Source: Moringa oleifera
Lineage: Eukaryota > Streptophyta > Magnoliopsida > Brassicales > Moringaceae
DNA: 64,000 bases
Direction of reading: 5' to 3'
Assembly (NCBI GenBank): GCA_021397835.1
Contig: JAJFZO010000896.1
Coordinates: forward strand, 2,520,501-2,584,500
Both the position numbers and the translations under genes were made by a program. The notes under the pieces were generated by a model. It made no database searches, was not told the origin of the DNA, and worked only from the letters and a program-made list of their open reading frames with translations. Of the stretch, positions 1 to 12,550 are shown piece after piece (position 1 is the first letter of the stretch; each line of letters starts with the position of its first letter).

Positions 1-573
1 CGAAGCAGAGGTTAACCAAACAAAACAAGTGAATTGCCTGAGGGTTAAACCATGCATAGCTTTCAGGTCTCATTCCTTAACTATATTTTTTAAAAAAAAA
101 TAAAAAATTCTAGCCACCAGTTGTTATGAGGTTGATCAACAAAGAGAGAAAGAGTACTGGAACATAGATGGTCACTTGTCCATCCTGAAAGTTTAAATTT
201 CAACCAAATGCAAAAGCTAGTAGTATAATTTTCTCTATGTTTGTGACTTTGAAGCTGAGTTAAACAATTCCTTAAAAAGATCAATTCCTTTACTTGATCT
301 TGGGATAAAGCTAGACATCTTTCCCCCTGTACTCTTAGTTATTAAAGGTTTGTCCACTTGGTGATGCTTAATCTTTTAATGATAACAGAGAGGTCCACTA
401 CTCTTGACAGATAATGATCCTGATTGAATTACCAAATGAAGGTTCCAAAGGCTGATTCCCAGGCGGAGATTTTTAAGTTGCATGCATTTCTTCTTAGTGT
501 ATTCCCTAACAGGCAAGGTCCATAGTTAAATCCTTTCCAAAATAATTACTGGAAACTATAGAAAAACACATAC
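1..573 (-). other. Downstream intron of FKBP13
   Basis: This stretch follows the exon 2 donor at 573. I see no FKBP exon here on either strand. It is AT-rich intron sequence as far as can be read. Confidence 0.55.
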
Positions 574-1412
574 CTCACCCACACCAATCCGGAATGCAAG
601 AGGCTTCCCTCGATTATAGCTGCTATCAAAAACTTTCCCGGTCTCCAATTTCCCAACGTAATGAGCCTGCCCAGTTCATTCATTCGTACAATCAAGAATC
701 ACCCATGAAAAGACACTGATTCATGAACTGTAATCTAAGATACAAAAAGTCTGCCCCAGTGATTCATGAACTGTAATCTAAGATACAAAAAGTCTGCCCC
801 AAAAAAATTTTCGATATTATTTTCAATTTCCATCATTCCTTTTAATTTATTCTGAAATAACTTAAGGACTATCCTGCAAGGATCATATCCTCCATGAGTC
901 AAACAGAGAGCTCAAGGGTTATGGAAATAGTTTTGATCGACATCCCACATTAAAATAAATAAAGAGGTAAAAAAGAAGAGAGAGAAGGATAACAGCAAAT
1001 AGCAACATTCAGATTCCGTAAAAAAGGAACGTCCAGGTTTGTTGGATACCTTAATCAGCTGTCCTTTGACAGCCTCAGGACCAAAGCCGACCACTTTGTC
1101 ACAGAAAGCAAGGCCAGAAGGAGCTACTGTCAGCTCACATGAGATCGCTTCAGCTGCCGCAGAGTTTTCTGGTTTCAAGAGAACATCAAGAAGACCAAGA
1201 TAGAAACCGAAGCCAATTGCTTCTCTTCTCCTGAATGAAGTTTGGTTCTCATTCAGCTGCCATTTTTGAGCATTTGAGCCTTTCTGATGTTGGCTCGGGA
1301 ACTTGACAGCTGATGCTTCTGCTCTAGCAAGATTTCTCGAAAGTAGTCTATAACTGGTTTTGGTTAGCCCTCTCGGACGTGAAGTCCCAGCAGAAAATGC
1401 CAGTGCGCTCAT
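574..1412 (-). CDS. FKBP13: FKBP13-type peptidyl-prolyl cis-trans isomerase, thylakoid lumen (5' part, exons 1-2)
   Basis: Exon 1 is 1412-1050 (121 codons) and exon 2 is 666-574 (31 codons). Both are phase 0, with donors AAG|GTATCC and GAG|GTATGT and acceptor GGGCAG|GCTCAT. The remaining FKBP core exons are not visible in 1-573, so the gene runs off the left edge. I chose the ATG at 1412 because it opens a bipartite transit peptide: a Ser/Arg-rich chloroplast part, then RRREAIGFGFYLGLL, a twin-arginine lumen signal ending in SAAAEA. The mature part starts with CELTVAPSGLAFC, whose two cysteines 12 apart match the redox-active N-terminal disulfide known in Arabidopsis FKBP13. AHYVGKLETGKVFDSSYNRG is the classic FKBP fold. 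The family catalyses proline isomerisation, and the Arabidopsis member binds the Rieske protein. The open frame continues upstream to 1562, but that extension does not look like transit peptide. Confidence 0.87.
718..800. repeat. 43-bp tandem duplication in FKBP13 intron 1
   Basis: A 40-bp block starting GATTCATGAACTGTAATCTA at 718 recurs without visible change at 761, separated by AGT. The identity suggests a recent duplication or a local assembly artefact. Confidence 0.9.
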
Positions 1413-2052
1413 GTCCACCACCCAGAAACTTGAAAGAGATAAAGCAGTGTCTGGTCTAAGAAGGTGCAACTCTGCAAGACTCGAGTCAAAATATCCAGTC
1501 CTAGCGACGGGTGCAGTTCTACAACAGAAACTGGGCCTTCTCCATTTGAAAAGTAAGCCCACTTTTACACATTGAGGAAAGCCCAGTACATAATGGTGTA
1601 TTCTGCATCAAAAATTAGCCGTGGTGCTTCGCTACTCCGAGTCCTGGCCGCGTTGAAAAGTATCTACTTGAAATGATTGATGTCGGCCTAAACATTAAAA
1701 TTAATTTGACATCACTTCAAAATTTGACAGAGCATAGGCCGTGCAAAACTCTTCTTTTATCTTTGAAATTTTTCGTATCATCCTGCGTAAAACAATTAAC
1801 ATCTTTGAAAAGATAGCATTCAGAGCCTTTGGAAGTTCCCCGGTACAACCCAAAATTCTACATCCTCTCTGCTCATTGCATTGGGTTTATTTTCTGTGAA
1901 ATAAGAACCCTAAGAACTGACAAGAACACAGGGGGGCATAGATCCTACCAAAACTTTGAGGCCACAACGACATAATCACTGTGAATGCTGAAGCTGTAAA
2001 GGTAAAGCTCTTTTCAGTGGCATATCATAGCAAACCCCAGTAGTAATAGATT
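1413..2052. other. Intergenic/5' region of FKBP13 and 3' region of the PPR gene
   Basis: The FKBP13 leader and promoter should lie just above 1412, and the PPR 3' UTR just below 2053. I see no additional gene. A frame open up to 1562 is an upstream extension of FKBP13 exon 1. Confidence 0.5.
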
Positions 2053-3396
2053 CTATAATCCGCTCCTAATAAAACTAGAGCCCCTGGCCTTCCTCACATG
2101 TTGATTAGCCATCAACTTTCTGACCCTTTCTGCATCATCCCACTTTCCATTCAAGACATACAAATCTGATATGAGTGTGTAAACCCCTCCATCATTTTCT
2201 GGTTTTATCACCTTCAAGACCTGCTCAACAACTCTCTCAGCCACCTCAAATTTCCTATGCTCCTTGCAAGCTGACAAAAATGAACCCCAGATGATGATGT
2301 TTGGTTCAAACCTCATAGTTCTAAGAATCTCATACGCTTCTTCTATCTTGCCAGCCTTGCCAAACAAGTCCACCATGCACCCACAGTGTTGAATTCTCAG
2401 CTCCAAACCATACTCTTCAATCATCCTAAAATACTTGCGCCCCTCCTCAATTAATCCTGTATGAGCACACGCGTTAAGAATCCCGGTGAACGTCATCTCG
2501 TTCGGACTTATCCCCATCTCTTGCATCATCTCAAACAAAGACAAGGCTTCTTTGCTGTAACCTTGTTGAGCCAAGCCACAGATCAATGCAGTCCACGTCA
2601 TTACGTTCTTTTCTGGCATCAACTCAAATATATTTAGAGCGTACTTTAATAAGCCGCATTTGGCATATGTGTCAACCAAAACTGTGCCAAATTCTACATT
2701 CATCTCCCAAGCATTCTTCACCGTAAAACCATGAACTGATCTCCCAAGAAGCAAACCAATGGAACCGAGGTGAGCACACCCCGATAAGACCGATCCTATG
2801 GTTACTTGGTCAGGTTTCAATGGTTCTTTGGCCATCATTTCTCGGAAAACCGCCAATCCTTGGTTCCAGTTCCCGTTATTCACATAGGCTGCAATCATGG
2901 CAGACCAAGAAGCAACGTCCCTCGAAGGGATCGCCTCAAAAATAACACGCGCTTGGTTAACATGCCCAAACCGGGAATACCCAGTTATCATGGTATTCCA
3001 GGTGACCGCGTTGCGTTCAGGCATTTCGTCGAACAATGCACATGCGTCCCCGAACGAAGCAAGGCCATAAGCGTTAAGAAGAGAAGTGGCGACGTATACG
3101 TGAGTGGATAGTCCTAGTTTCAAGATATGGGAATGAAGGTGGCGAATGATGCCAATATTATGCAGAGAGGCGCATAACTTGAGTGTAAAGAGGATGGAGA
3201 AGCTATCGAAGGGAACGGATTGGCGGTGCATTTGGGAGTAGAGTTGCAGGGCTTTGCTGGGAGAGGAAGTATTTTTGATTGCAAGAGCCCATGAATTGAA
3301 GGTTTTAGAGAAGAATGAAAATGAGTTGCTCACGGGCCTGAGGAAAGGAGAGAGAGGGATGAGCATGGAATTGATGCGATTGCTCGAGTTGCTCAA
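2053..3396 (-). CDS. PLS-class pentatricopeptide repeat protein with E domain
   Basis: Intact single-exon gene of 447 codons, as is typical for plant PPR genes. The N-terminus is Ser/Phe-rich, consistent with an organelle-targeting peptide. Repeat units follow, such as VTWNTMITGYSRFGHVNQAR, VASWSAMIAAYVNNGNWNQG and VMTWTALICGLAQQGYSKEA, alternating with long and short variants (PLS class). The C-terminus from about residue 365 (IIIWGSFLSACKEHRKFEVA to GSSFIRSGL) is an E-type extension. There is no DYW deaminase domain. Members of this subclass bind organelle RNA and usually help specify C-to-U editing sites, with the deaminase often supplied in trans. At 447 residues it is short for the class, so it has few repeats. 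Another ATG ten codons downstream is possible. The target transcript cannot be inferred. Confidence 0.9.
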   Translation of the reverse strand: MSNSSNRINSMLIPLSPFLRPVSNSFSFFSKTFNSWALAIKNTSSPSKALQLYSQMHRQSVPFDSFSILFTLKLCASLHNIGIIRHLHSHILKLGLSTHVYVATSLLNAYGLASFGDACALFDEMPERNAVTWNTMITGYSRFGHVNQARVIFEAIPSRDVASWSAMIAAYVNNGNWNQGLAVFREMMAKEPLKPDQVTIGSVLSGCAHLGSIGLLLGRSVHGFTVKNAWEMNVEFGTVLVDTYAKCGLLKYALNIFELMPEKNVMTWTALICGLAQQGYSKEALSLFEMMQEMGISPNEMTFTGILNACAHTGLIEEGRKYFRMIEEYGLELRIQHCGCMVDLFGKAGKIEEAYEILRTMRFEPNIIIWGSFLSACKEHRKFEVAERVVEQVLKVIKPENDGGVYTLISDLYVLNGKWDDAERVRKLMANQHVRKARGSSFIRSGL

Positions 3397-3840
3397 GTCC
3401 AGTCAAAGGATAAAGGCACTTGAATTAGGCATGCAGTATATTTAAGCAAATACCAGAAGAACTGATAACATGTGGCGTTTATTATTGGGCAGAATTATTT
3501 GCAACTTTTCATTAATTATTATTTATAAAACAGTTAAAAATTATTAATTTAATTTTTAAAATAGAATTAGCACTTAAATATCTCGAGATAGACTCTTGAA
3601 TCTCTTCTGAATCTCAGCCCAATTTGTTCGATTTCAAACCTCTCATATGCCGCAAACATTCAACACCTCAAATACAAACCGATGGCTATTAATCAGGTAA
3701 TGATTCTTAACCAAAAGGCAAGATTTTTCCTTTTTGTTTCTTTGAAAACATTTCTGAAGTGCATTTCTTTTTCTTTCCTGTTCTCTTCTGCAAATTCTAT
3801 TCTCTCTTTCATTGATTGTTTTTCTAGCCCCATCCTCTCT

Positions 3841-4095
3841 TCCTTTCGCTTGGGTCATGTTGCAAAGCTGCATCATCTCCCCTGCCCTGTTCCCTCTATT
3901 GTGTATACATAAATGAAGAACCAAACTTGGGCTGGGCCTGCAGGGCGCAGTACTGCTTCCACAACCTGTGCCACCTGTGCTATGCAATGCATTTGGTTTT
4001 GGGCCTATGGCAAACAATCCCATGTTCAACTCAAGGTATTGAAAAGCAAACAATCACATTTATAAACACCAAAGATAGTATTTTTTTTTAATAAT
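3841..4095. repeat. Copy A of an upstream module shared with the TNL genes
   Basis: Blocks such as GCTGGGCCTGCAGGGCGCAG and TTTTGGGCCTATGGCAAACA, followed by CAATCACATTTATAAACACC, recur in the same order and orientation at 27425-27685 and 37635-37815, upstream of the TNL first exons. Here the module lies about 450 bp upstream of the PPR start. It may be a relic of a third TNL 5' flank or a small dispersed repeat. No TNL exon accompanies it. Confidence 0.7.
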
Positions 4096-4379
4096 TTAAG
4101 TTGTATTGATTTTTTTATAATAAATAATAATTCAGTAAATTTATTTATTTTTTTTATATTAATATTATAAATATATATTAATTTTATATTTAAAACTCAA
4201 TACAAATTTAAAATATATCAATCCACTGAAAATTTTATCAAGACACATAAAATTCGTAATAAATAAAAATGATTTGAAATCTCGAGCATTTTAACTGTAA
4301 TACGCTAAAAAGATTTTATCTAAACAATCGTCTGAAACATGAATCTCAATCAAAAACTTGAAAACTCTAACATTAATTA
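4096..4379. other. AT-rich spacer
   Basis: Low-complexity AT-rich sequence. I see no gene or clear repeat border. Confidence 0.4.
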
Positions 4380-5115
4380 ATAAAGGACTCTTCAATTTTA
4401 ATTAGATATTACTAAATCTTTGAAATCATAAAAATAAGATTTATACATAATATATATATATATATATATAATTTGATTATCACAAACCCTCGTTATAGCA
4501 TAGATGACTAAAAAATCCTGTATCCACAATTTTACTTTTGTGGTTTAATTGAAATTTCTATATAAATATATAACTACAATAATTTACACATGCTTTACAC
4601 ATTTGTGCTCAAAATTAACAAACATAATTTAGAAGCAAGACTTCTCATATAGTCAAGTTGGTACTTTAATTCAATGAAATCCAATGACTCCAATAACTTT
4701 TCTTATTCTCTTTGCAATAAAGATAAAGCATTAAAGTGTCATATGTGGTGTAATGTGTAAACAAGACAAAAGATAGAAGTAAATTATTTAATCAAAAAAT
4801 AGTTATTTATAAGACACTAGATGCACCATATCTTAAAAATAGTAAGAGGAAAAATATATATTGAACACTAATTCAAACTCAATATTTTAAACAAATTGAG
4901 GTATTCAATTGTACAAGCCCTTGCCGTTCAATGATATTTTTAATAGTGCAAGAAAATAAGAAAATTCAAAAGGAGTTTTACCAATAATTATCATCTGATA
5001 ATCATTGGCATACCATACCATATATATCCCAATATGAAAGTTACTAAAACTGCTACAACATTCCTAATTTGAATGTATCTATAAGGGGAAAGAAATTACC
5101 TTAATAAAAACAACT
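4380..5115. repeat. Dispersed repeat family A, copy 1
   Basis: Aligns by eye along its length with 5325-6065 and 8455-9375. Shared landmarks include TAGATGCACCATATCTTAAA and AGAAGCAAGACTTCTCATA. No open frame is conserved between copies. Contains an (AT)n run near 4450-4470. Confidence 0.75.
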
Positions 5116-5324
5116 AACAAGTAGCTAAAAGTTCGTGTATGAAACAACTTATATAGAACCTAAAATGAAAGAACATTTTTTTATTTCTATATTGAGTATT
5201 TTATTACTTGAATTTGAAATCTTCGTTAGATTATCGATCATTATTTGTCATGCAAAATGGAATTATTTTTATTTTAAATCAACTTCATTCACGTAGATAA
5301 TTTGATAAAACACTCTTTAGAATC

Positions 5325-6065
5325 ATAACATTAAGGTTTATATATATAAAAAAGTATAATTTGATTCTCACAAAACCTCAATTATAATATAAATGACCCA
5401 AAAATCCTCTATCCATAATGTTATTTTCGTCGTGTAATTGAATTTTATATATACACATATAACCATAATAAATTTATACATGTTTTACATGCTTATACTC
5501 TAAATTAACAAACGTAAAATGGAAACAAGACTTCTCATACTATCAAGTTTGTACTCCAACTCAATGAAATTTAAGCACTTCCATAACTTTTCTTTTCTTT
5601 TTTTTTTGCATCAAAGTATTATATGTGATGCAATATATAACAAGACAAAAGGTAGAAGCAAAATATTTAATCAAAAAAGAGTTATTTGCAGGACATCAGA
5701 TGCACCATATCTTAAAAGTGATAAGGAGGACAATATTTATTGAACACTAACTCAAACTCAATATTTTAATCAAGTTGAGACATTCATTTGTATAAATCTT
5801 GCCATTCAATGACATTTTCAATAGTGTAAGAAAATTAGGAAATTAAACAGGAGTTTTGCCAATGGTTTGTCATGTAATAATTTTTGGCATGTCAAATTAT
5901 ATGTATATGCCAATGTAAAAGCTACTATTACTATTACAACACTTTTAATTTTTTAATGTATTTGTAAGTGGAGAGAAATTAACTTAGCAAAAATAACTAA
6001 TAAGTAGCTAAAAGCTCTTCATATAAGACAACTTATAAAGAACTTAATAGAAACTACCTAACTTT
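5325..6065. repeat. Dispersed repeat family A, copy 2
   Basis: Same landmarks in the same order as 4380-5115, with many substitutions and small indels, so the duplication is old. The small open frame at 5519-5743 is not preserved in the other copies. Confidence 0.75.
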
Positions 6066-6349
6066 CAAGAAATTTAAAGCTTAAAATTCTTGAAAAATAC
6101 CTCTCTTTGATAGGCCTATATAGTTTATATCAACCAAGAAACTCTTAAATCTAGTATTTTCATGGATTATGAGTTCGAGATATTATTCAAAGTGAAGGAT
6201 AGTTTGTCAAGGCAATTTCATTAAAACATAAGCACTAACATATCTTATAGACAAACATAGACATGACACATATAATATAATGAAAAAACATAAAAATTTG
6301 ATTGTATGGTTCTACCTTTGCCACAATCTGTGTTAACAAGTTCATCTTG

Positions 6350-7980
6350 CCACAAATATCCCAATAGTATGAATTGAAAGTAGCATATAAAAATTTTAAA
6401 AAAGATAAAAAATGGGTTAAGTTTTATAAATATAATTAAGTAATACTTACTTGATTGAATGACTTTGTATAAACTTCATAGAATAGTTAAGAACCTACAA
6501 ATATAAACAATAAATGAATAAGGAAAAGCACATAACATGAATGAAAAATAAGAAATTTGGTAAGTACAAAATAAAACTAGTAGTTTTTCAAATTAAAGTA
6601 ACACTCTCTTTATTGATCAGTATCATTCGACCATGTCATCTTTATGGACTAATAAAAATTTACACCCTAAGGACATCAAGCATGTGAATCAAACTACAAA
6701 AAGATTAAAGATATATAAATCTAAAATTATGCAAAATCATCATGCTTCATATATAAATGATGTGCGAAAATGATGCATTTTGAGCAACTGTATGTGTTAT
6801 CAAATCTACTAAAGAAACACGGTTGGTCTATAAGAACCATTTTATAAACTATTTAAAAAAGATGATGCAAGTGATGCAAGAAAGCCATGCTATTTTTTTT
6901 ATAATATTGAATAATTAGAACTGTATACAATAGTTATTTATACATGCAATATGTATAAGTCTATGTATATGAGATTATCGTCAATCCCTTAATAGGATCT
7001 TTAAGCATCTGCATTTGGATTATAGCCCTTGTCAACATGCCTAAATATTTTTTAAAAAACTAAGTTAGATCACATAATTATTAACAATTGGTTCTCTTTC
7101 AACATATATCCCCTTATTATTTTTTGACATTAAATAAATCATGCAAATTAAAACTACTGGATTTAGCTAGTAAGATTACTTTTTACCATACTTTGTTAGC
7201 TTTTAAAAATGTGTATGCTTTCTAAACAAAAATTGTAGTTGTAAGCAATAACTTACCACAACAAAAAATAAGCAATACAAAGCAAAAAGTATTGTGTAAC
7301 CAACCAAACTAGCACAATTTATGAGCATTATGTTATAAAAATAAGTGAAGTGAATATTTAAGAAGATTGATTCTTATAGTTAAAGTTAGACTTTATACTT
7401 TAAAATATAACCTAGGTTTCTTGATTTAATTAAGATATTAAAAGCAAATAGCTAATAACATTTCTATTTTAAATTTTTTAAGAAGAACTTTTAAGCCTTC
7501 GTCATCATCATCTTTCTTATCGTCTTTGTTTGCAATGTCTAGTCTTCACTTACCATTTTAATGTATGGATCTAGTTGTTTAATTAAATCAATTAATGAAT
7601 GTTTATGGCATAACTTTTCCCATTGTTTCAACAAGGATAAAAATCTCTTGCTGCCTCATTTCTTATTTGACCATATTCAGAAGACATAATGAAATACTAG
7701 TTATACTTGTAATGATGATAAAAACCTTTAACAATTTGAAATTTATCATAAAATTTGACAAAATGGAATCACAACTAAGTACCAGTGATACTTGCTTTGA
7801 TGATAAAACTTTTAATGATTTGAATTTATCATCAAATTTGGTATTATGAAATCATCTTATAGCATAATTTATTACAAAGCCATAATTTTCGCATATAAAA
7901 AGATAGATCATGACTCTTTGTTGATGACCATTGAATTTCAAAAAATCATATTCTTATTAATAAATTAAATTAGCAAGGCA
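6350..7980. repeat. Family B repeat, dispersed copy with extra 5' part
   Basis: 6350-6540 matches 11370-11510. 6760-7500 matches 29140-29880 and 51200-51680. 7590-7930 matches the start of each unit of the 11.5-20.3 kb array (TGATACTTG then AATGATTTGAATTTATCA). This copy gives the fuller extent of the repeat outside the array. Confidence 0.7.
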
Positions 7981-8454
7981 ATATTTAAATCAATTTGACA
8001 TACTACATAAAAAAGAAATGAAAAAGTAAAATATTTAACTAACCATATCTATTGAAAAAAAAACTAAATATATCTAAGAATATGATATATATTATTGGTT
8101 AAGACAATTGACAAAAACAAGATAATATCTTTGATATATATTAAATTTTACCTTTCCAACTTTTCATGGGATAAAGAAAAAAATTGCAATAATTCAATCA
8201 ATAATAAATATATTAATTAATTAAACAATTTAGTAAATAATTAATAAAAAATTTTGATGTCCAATATCAATAGATAATAATAAAAATGATAATACAATGC
8301 ACTTTAAAACAATGAGAAAGTTTATCAAGATAAATATTATTCACGATAAATAAAGAAAAATTTGAAATCTTGATCATCTTAATACTAATATACTAAAAAA
8401 GATTTTATCAAGAGTATCGTTTATAAGATGAATCTCGATTAAAAACTTGAAACC

Positions 8455-9375
8455 TTAACCTTAATTGTTGAAGGATTCTTTAAGTTTAATTAGATATTAC
8501 TACATAAACTTTAATCATAAAAATTGATATTGGTTGACAACATAAATAATAACAAAATAACATGTAATAGATTTAGTTTTTATCCAATCTTTTTCACTTG
8601 ATTTTCTATGGACATGATTACAAAAAAATAAGTCCAAAAATTATAGACTTTCTTTTTGTAAGATGCGAGAATGTTTTTATTTCTATATTGAGTAGATTTT
8701 ATTTCTTGAATTAGAAATTTTGATTTGATTATTGACCATCATTTTTCGAGAAGAATGTTATCATTTTGGTTCTAAATTCACTTCAATAACCTATATAATT
8801 TGATAAATAATCTCTCAAATCCTGAAATTAAGGTTTATATAAAAAAAAAGTGGTGTAATTTGATTTTGGAAACCCTCAATTATAACAAAAATGAACCAAA
8901 AATCATATATCCACAATATTATTTATGTCGTGTAATTGAACTTTATACACACACATATAACCACAATGAATTTACCCATACTTTACATACTTGTAGTATA
9001 AATTAACAAACATAATGTAGAAGCAATACTTCTTATACTGTCAAATTTATACTCTAATTCGATTAAATAATACTCCCACAACTCTTATTATTTCCTTTGT
9101 AATAAAGATAAGGAATTAAAGTGTTATATATGGTGGTGTGATGCATAAACAAAGAAAAGATGAAAACCAAATATTTAATCAAAGAAGAGCTATTTATTAG
9201 ATATTAAATGCACCATATCTTAAAAGTGGTAAAGGGAGATAATAAATATTGAACACTAACTCAAATTTAATATTTTTAAGCAAGTTAAGACATTTTTTTA
9301 TATAAATCCTTTCCATCCTATGGTATTTTTAATAGTGTAAAAAAATTAAGAAATTTGAAAAAAATGTGACTTATT
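8455..9375. repeat. Dispersed repeat family A, copy 3
   Basis: Third diverged copy of the 4380-5115 family, with the landmark AATGCACCATATCTTAAAAG. The separation from copy 2 differs from that between copies 1 and 2, so this is not a simple tandem array. Confidence 0.72.
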
Positions 9376-10252
9376 TTTGTATATAGCGCTTATCGCATCA
9401 TATCATATTATATCACTGTAAAGGATCATCACTTTTTTCTCATATAAATATCATAAACATGTGACTTTCAAAACATATTTCATACGAGAGAAGTCAGTAT
9501 TCATACATTGTACAAATAAGTTAGTTTAAAAGACCTAAGAAGTTTTCTTTTATGTCATATGTCTTAATCCTCTCACTATATATACATAAATACAAAATCT
9601 CCATCAGTACTAAGTGTGCAAAATTGTTAAAAAAGAGGGAAGATAGAAGAGGATAGGTCGTTAACTTGTGATCCATATGTTTTTTAAGGTTTGTTGAGAA
9701 TTTTGCTTTTCAACTTCATTAATCTAAAAATTTGTTTACGATTTTGTGAATCACGGCTCAGTAAGTATAAAAAATTAATAACAAACAATTATAGTAAATA
9801 TATTAACTAAACCACAAGTCATTTCTAAGCATATTATACTTATCTATCAAAGATCAAGTGTAAACAAACATATGTAAGTGATGCAATTTTAGTTTACTTT
9901 TATATTGTGGTCAACATGATAAATAAACGCTCAAAAAATTTCATATGAACATATTGATCATAAGATCATAATTATATCCATGTATTTTTTGTGTTATGAG
10001 CTCGTGATAAAGGAAAGGGATTCCATATCATCACTTATGGCTCAATAGAGTGTCCCATATGATTTATTGAATTGCACAGCTTTCCAAGTATGTTACAACT
10101 TAATTATCTCTTTTTTATTCGTTTATACAAGTTATTATCTAGCAAACCTAATATACTTTTAAATATTCAAATAATAATTCGAGATACTAATTCATTTTAT
10201 AACTGAAATGTACAACTTCTTTTTACACATCTAACCATATAATTTGCTTATA
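9376..10252. other. AT-rich stretch without recognised features
   Basis: I see no gene, RNA gene or transposon terminus here on either strand. Confidence 0.4.
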
Positions 10253-10341
10253 CTCACTTTTTGTAGATTTGAAAGTTCTAGTCTTTATGTAAACTTTCTC
10301 ACTTTTTGTAAATTTGAAAGTTCTAGTCTTTATGTAAACTT
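10253..10341. repeat. 45-bp tandem duplication
   Basis: The block CTCACTTTTTGTAGATTTG through CTTTATGTAAACTT, starting at 10253, recurs at 10298 with one substitution visible. Confidence 0.9.
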
Positions 10342-10939
10342 ACTCCTTCTTGCCTTTACTCACATTGTAATTATCTTATAAGTATGTAAAATATACTATT
10401 ATAACATTTGCAAGATAATCATGCATGATAGATGGGTCAAAGTTGGATTCTTGTTTTCTTAACTTCATTTCATTCCACTTTACTTAATTCTCATTCTTAT
10501 GCTTAAGTTTAGTTCTTTTTTTCATGCATAATTGATTTTTCAATTTATATTATATATACTAAAATGAATCATTTAGGTATACACTAAATTTGATTTTTAA
10601 ACCTAAATAAATTAACACTTTACTAAATTTCATTTTTTATAGAATATCTTGTATTTTTATCTTTAGTAATCAAGATATAACTCTTCCATTTCTTCTTATT
10701 TAGCCAAGTTCTTTTGTAGTCATTCACTTTAGCTCTTTAGTTACATTTTTCATGTTTCATGTTTAACCAAATTTAAACTCTAAACCATGAAAATTGTGGC
10801 TCAAGTTATTATCTTAAAATTAGAGCGCTTTTATGTTCTCAAACCTTAATCTTTATACATAACTCAAAAATCATATTTTCACTCATTATATAGATCAATT
10901 AATCATATAAGAGGGAAAAAATAAAAAATAATCAAAAAC

Positions 10940-11345
10940 CTTAACTTATTTTACTTACTTCCAAATTAATCTGAATCACTCCAACTAAATTCTTTTACTT
11001 GCATGTCTAGTTTTTTCTTCTTTAGTTCTCTTTTTTATTTATCTTTCTTTTCACTAAATTTCATGTAAAAAAAAAACTGTAGCTAGAAAGATTTAATTCA
11101 ATTTATAGATATATGACTTATCAAAAAGAAGAAGGGTGAATTGGTTATCATCTCTTGGTACATATAAGGTTTTGGTAAAATTGCTAGGCAATTATAAAAC
11201 TCTAGCTTATTTAACTTACTTCCAAGTTCATCCAAATCACTATAACTCAATTCGTCAACTTATTTGTCTAGTTTTTTTTTTAATTTTTATTTTTCATAAA
11301 TTTCATGTAAAAAGAAGTGTAGCTAGAGAGGTTTTATTCAATTTG
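10940..11345. repeat. Diverged ~250-bp tandem duplication
   Basis: The order 'CTTACTTCCAA .. TGTCTAGTTTTTT .. AATTTCATGTAAAAA .. GTAGCTAGA' occurs at about 10955-11090 and again at about 11215-11340. Confidence 0.7.
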
Positions 11346-11519
11346 AAAAGATAACGTCCTGATGACCTAAAGTGAAAGTAACACATAAGGATTTTAAAAA
11401 AGAATACAAAAGGTTAGTTTTTGTGAATATAATTAAGTAATACTTAGTTAAAAGACCTCGTATAAAATTTATAAAATAGCTAGAGACCTACATAAAACAA
11501 TGAATGAATCAATAAGCCA

Positions 11520-12550
11520 TAATCTTCTTATATAAGAAGATATATTACAACTCTTTGTCGATAACTCATTACATTCCAAATAATCGGATTCTTAATAGTA
11601 ACTACAAGCAATAAACCAATATTTAAGATCAACTAAAAGTTAGGGTGGTAGTGAGCAAAAAATAGTATATTAAAGATGATTTTTTTAGGTCTAGTATATC
11701 TTTAGATTTTTGTTTGAGCTATTGTATGATTTTTTTATTTTTTTTATCTTTTTGCTCCTCATTTTTATTATTGTCACCTATTATATACTTGAAAACAAAA
11801 ATAAAAATAAATTAATTAATGTCAAGACATTTCGTCTTTATATGTATAGTAGAAAGATTAAGTTTAGAAAAAACATAAGAAAAAAATCTAATATTGTATC
11901 ATAAAAATTAGTAGCTCTTTCTAACTGATAAGATTGATTTTTATCATGTATTGCAACGATTTTATGCATTCATGACAAAAGAATTAGATGCATATCTTGT
12001 AAAGAAAGAAATAAAAAAAAAATCACCCAATTTACATAATCATGTACATTAAACTTTGTGTGAATGAAGCCTTCAGAGAGGACTTCATGCTTTGGCAATG
12101 GACATTAAAGCAATTTATATTAGAAAATTAGAAAGAAAACATGATAAAGATGGTAAGATATTATAACATATATAATATAGTTAACTTTAAAGGCTGAGCA
12201 TCATGTAAGAAAACTTGCATTAAATTGAGCTACACAATAAGATCTTGCAACCATTATTTTTAATCTTTCTTGGTAGTTTAGAGAAATAACATACTTTGGC
12301 TTTAGACACTTAATTTTGTACATGTAAACGATCAATTGATGGTTCTTTACATTATCTAATGCTGTTTTCTTATTAAAACCATTGAAAATTAATGAGGGTA
12401 CCTCCATATATAAAATCAACAACACTTTAAGAAAACAAACAAAAGAATACACGTCAATTAAAGAGGAGACATCATCCATAGAAGTGAAAAAAAAATAATT
12501 ATTAGCTAAATATTTTATACTAATGAATTATGTAATAAATCATAATTAAG
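11520..12550 (-). repeat. Array unit 0
   Basis: Left-most unit. It retains the longest exon-like frame (12479-12201), starting MDDVSSLIDVYSFVCFLKVL. Compared with its sisters it has an internal deletion that joins KPKYV directly to SLNYQERLKIM. Confidence 0.65.

Noticed and set aside
3643..4053. 136-codon minus-strand frame
   Set aside because: It overlaps the shared upstream module, shows no family resemblance, and the matching frame at 37407-37811 diverges by frameshift, so it is not conserved as protein.
12201..12479. 92-codon frame as a gene
   Set aside because: It is one exon-like segment of an array unit. Sister units carry stops, and no start or partner exon makes a full gene.
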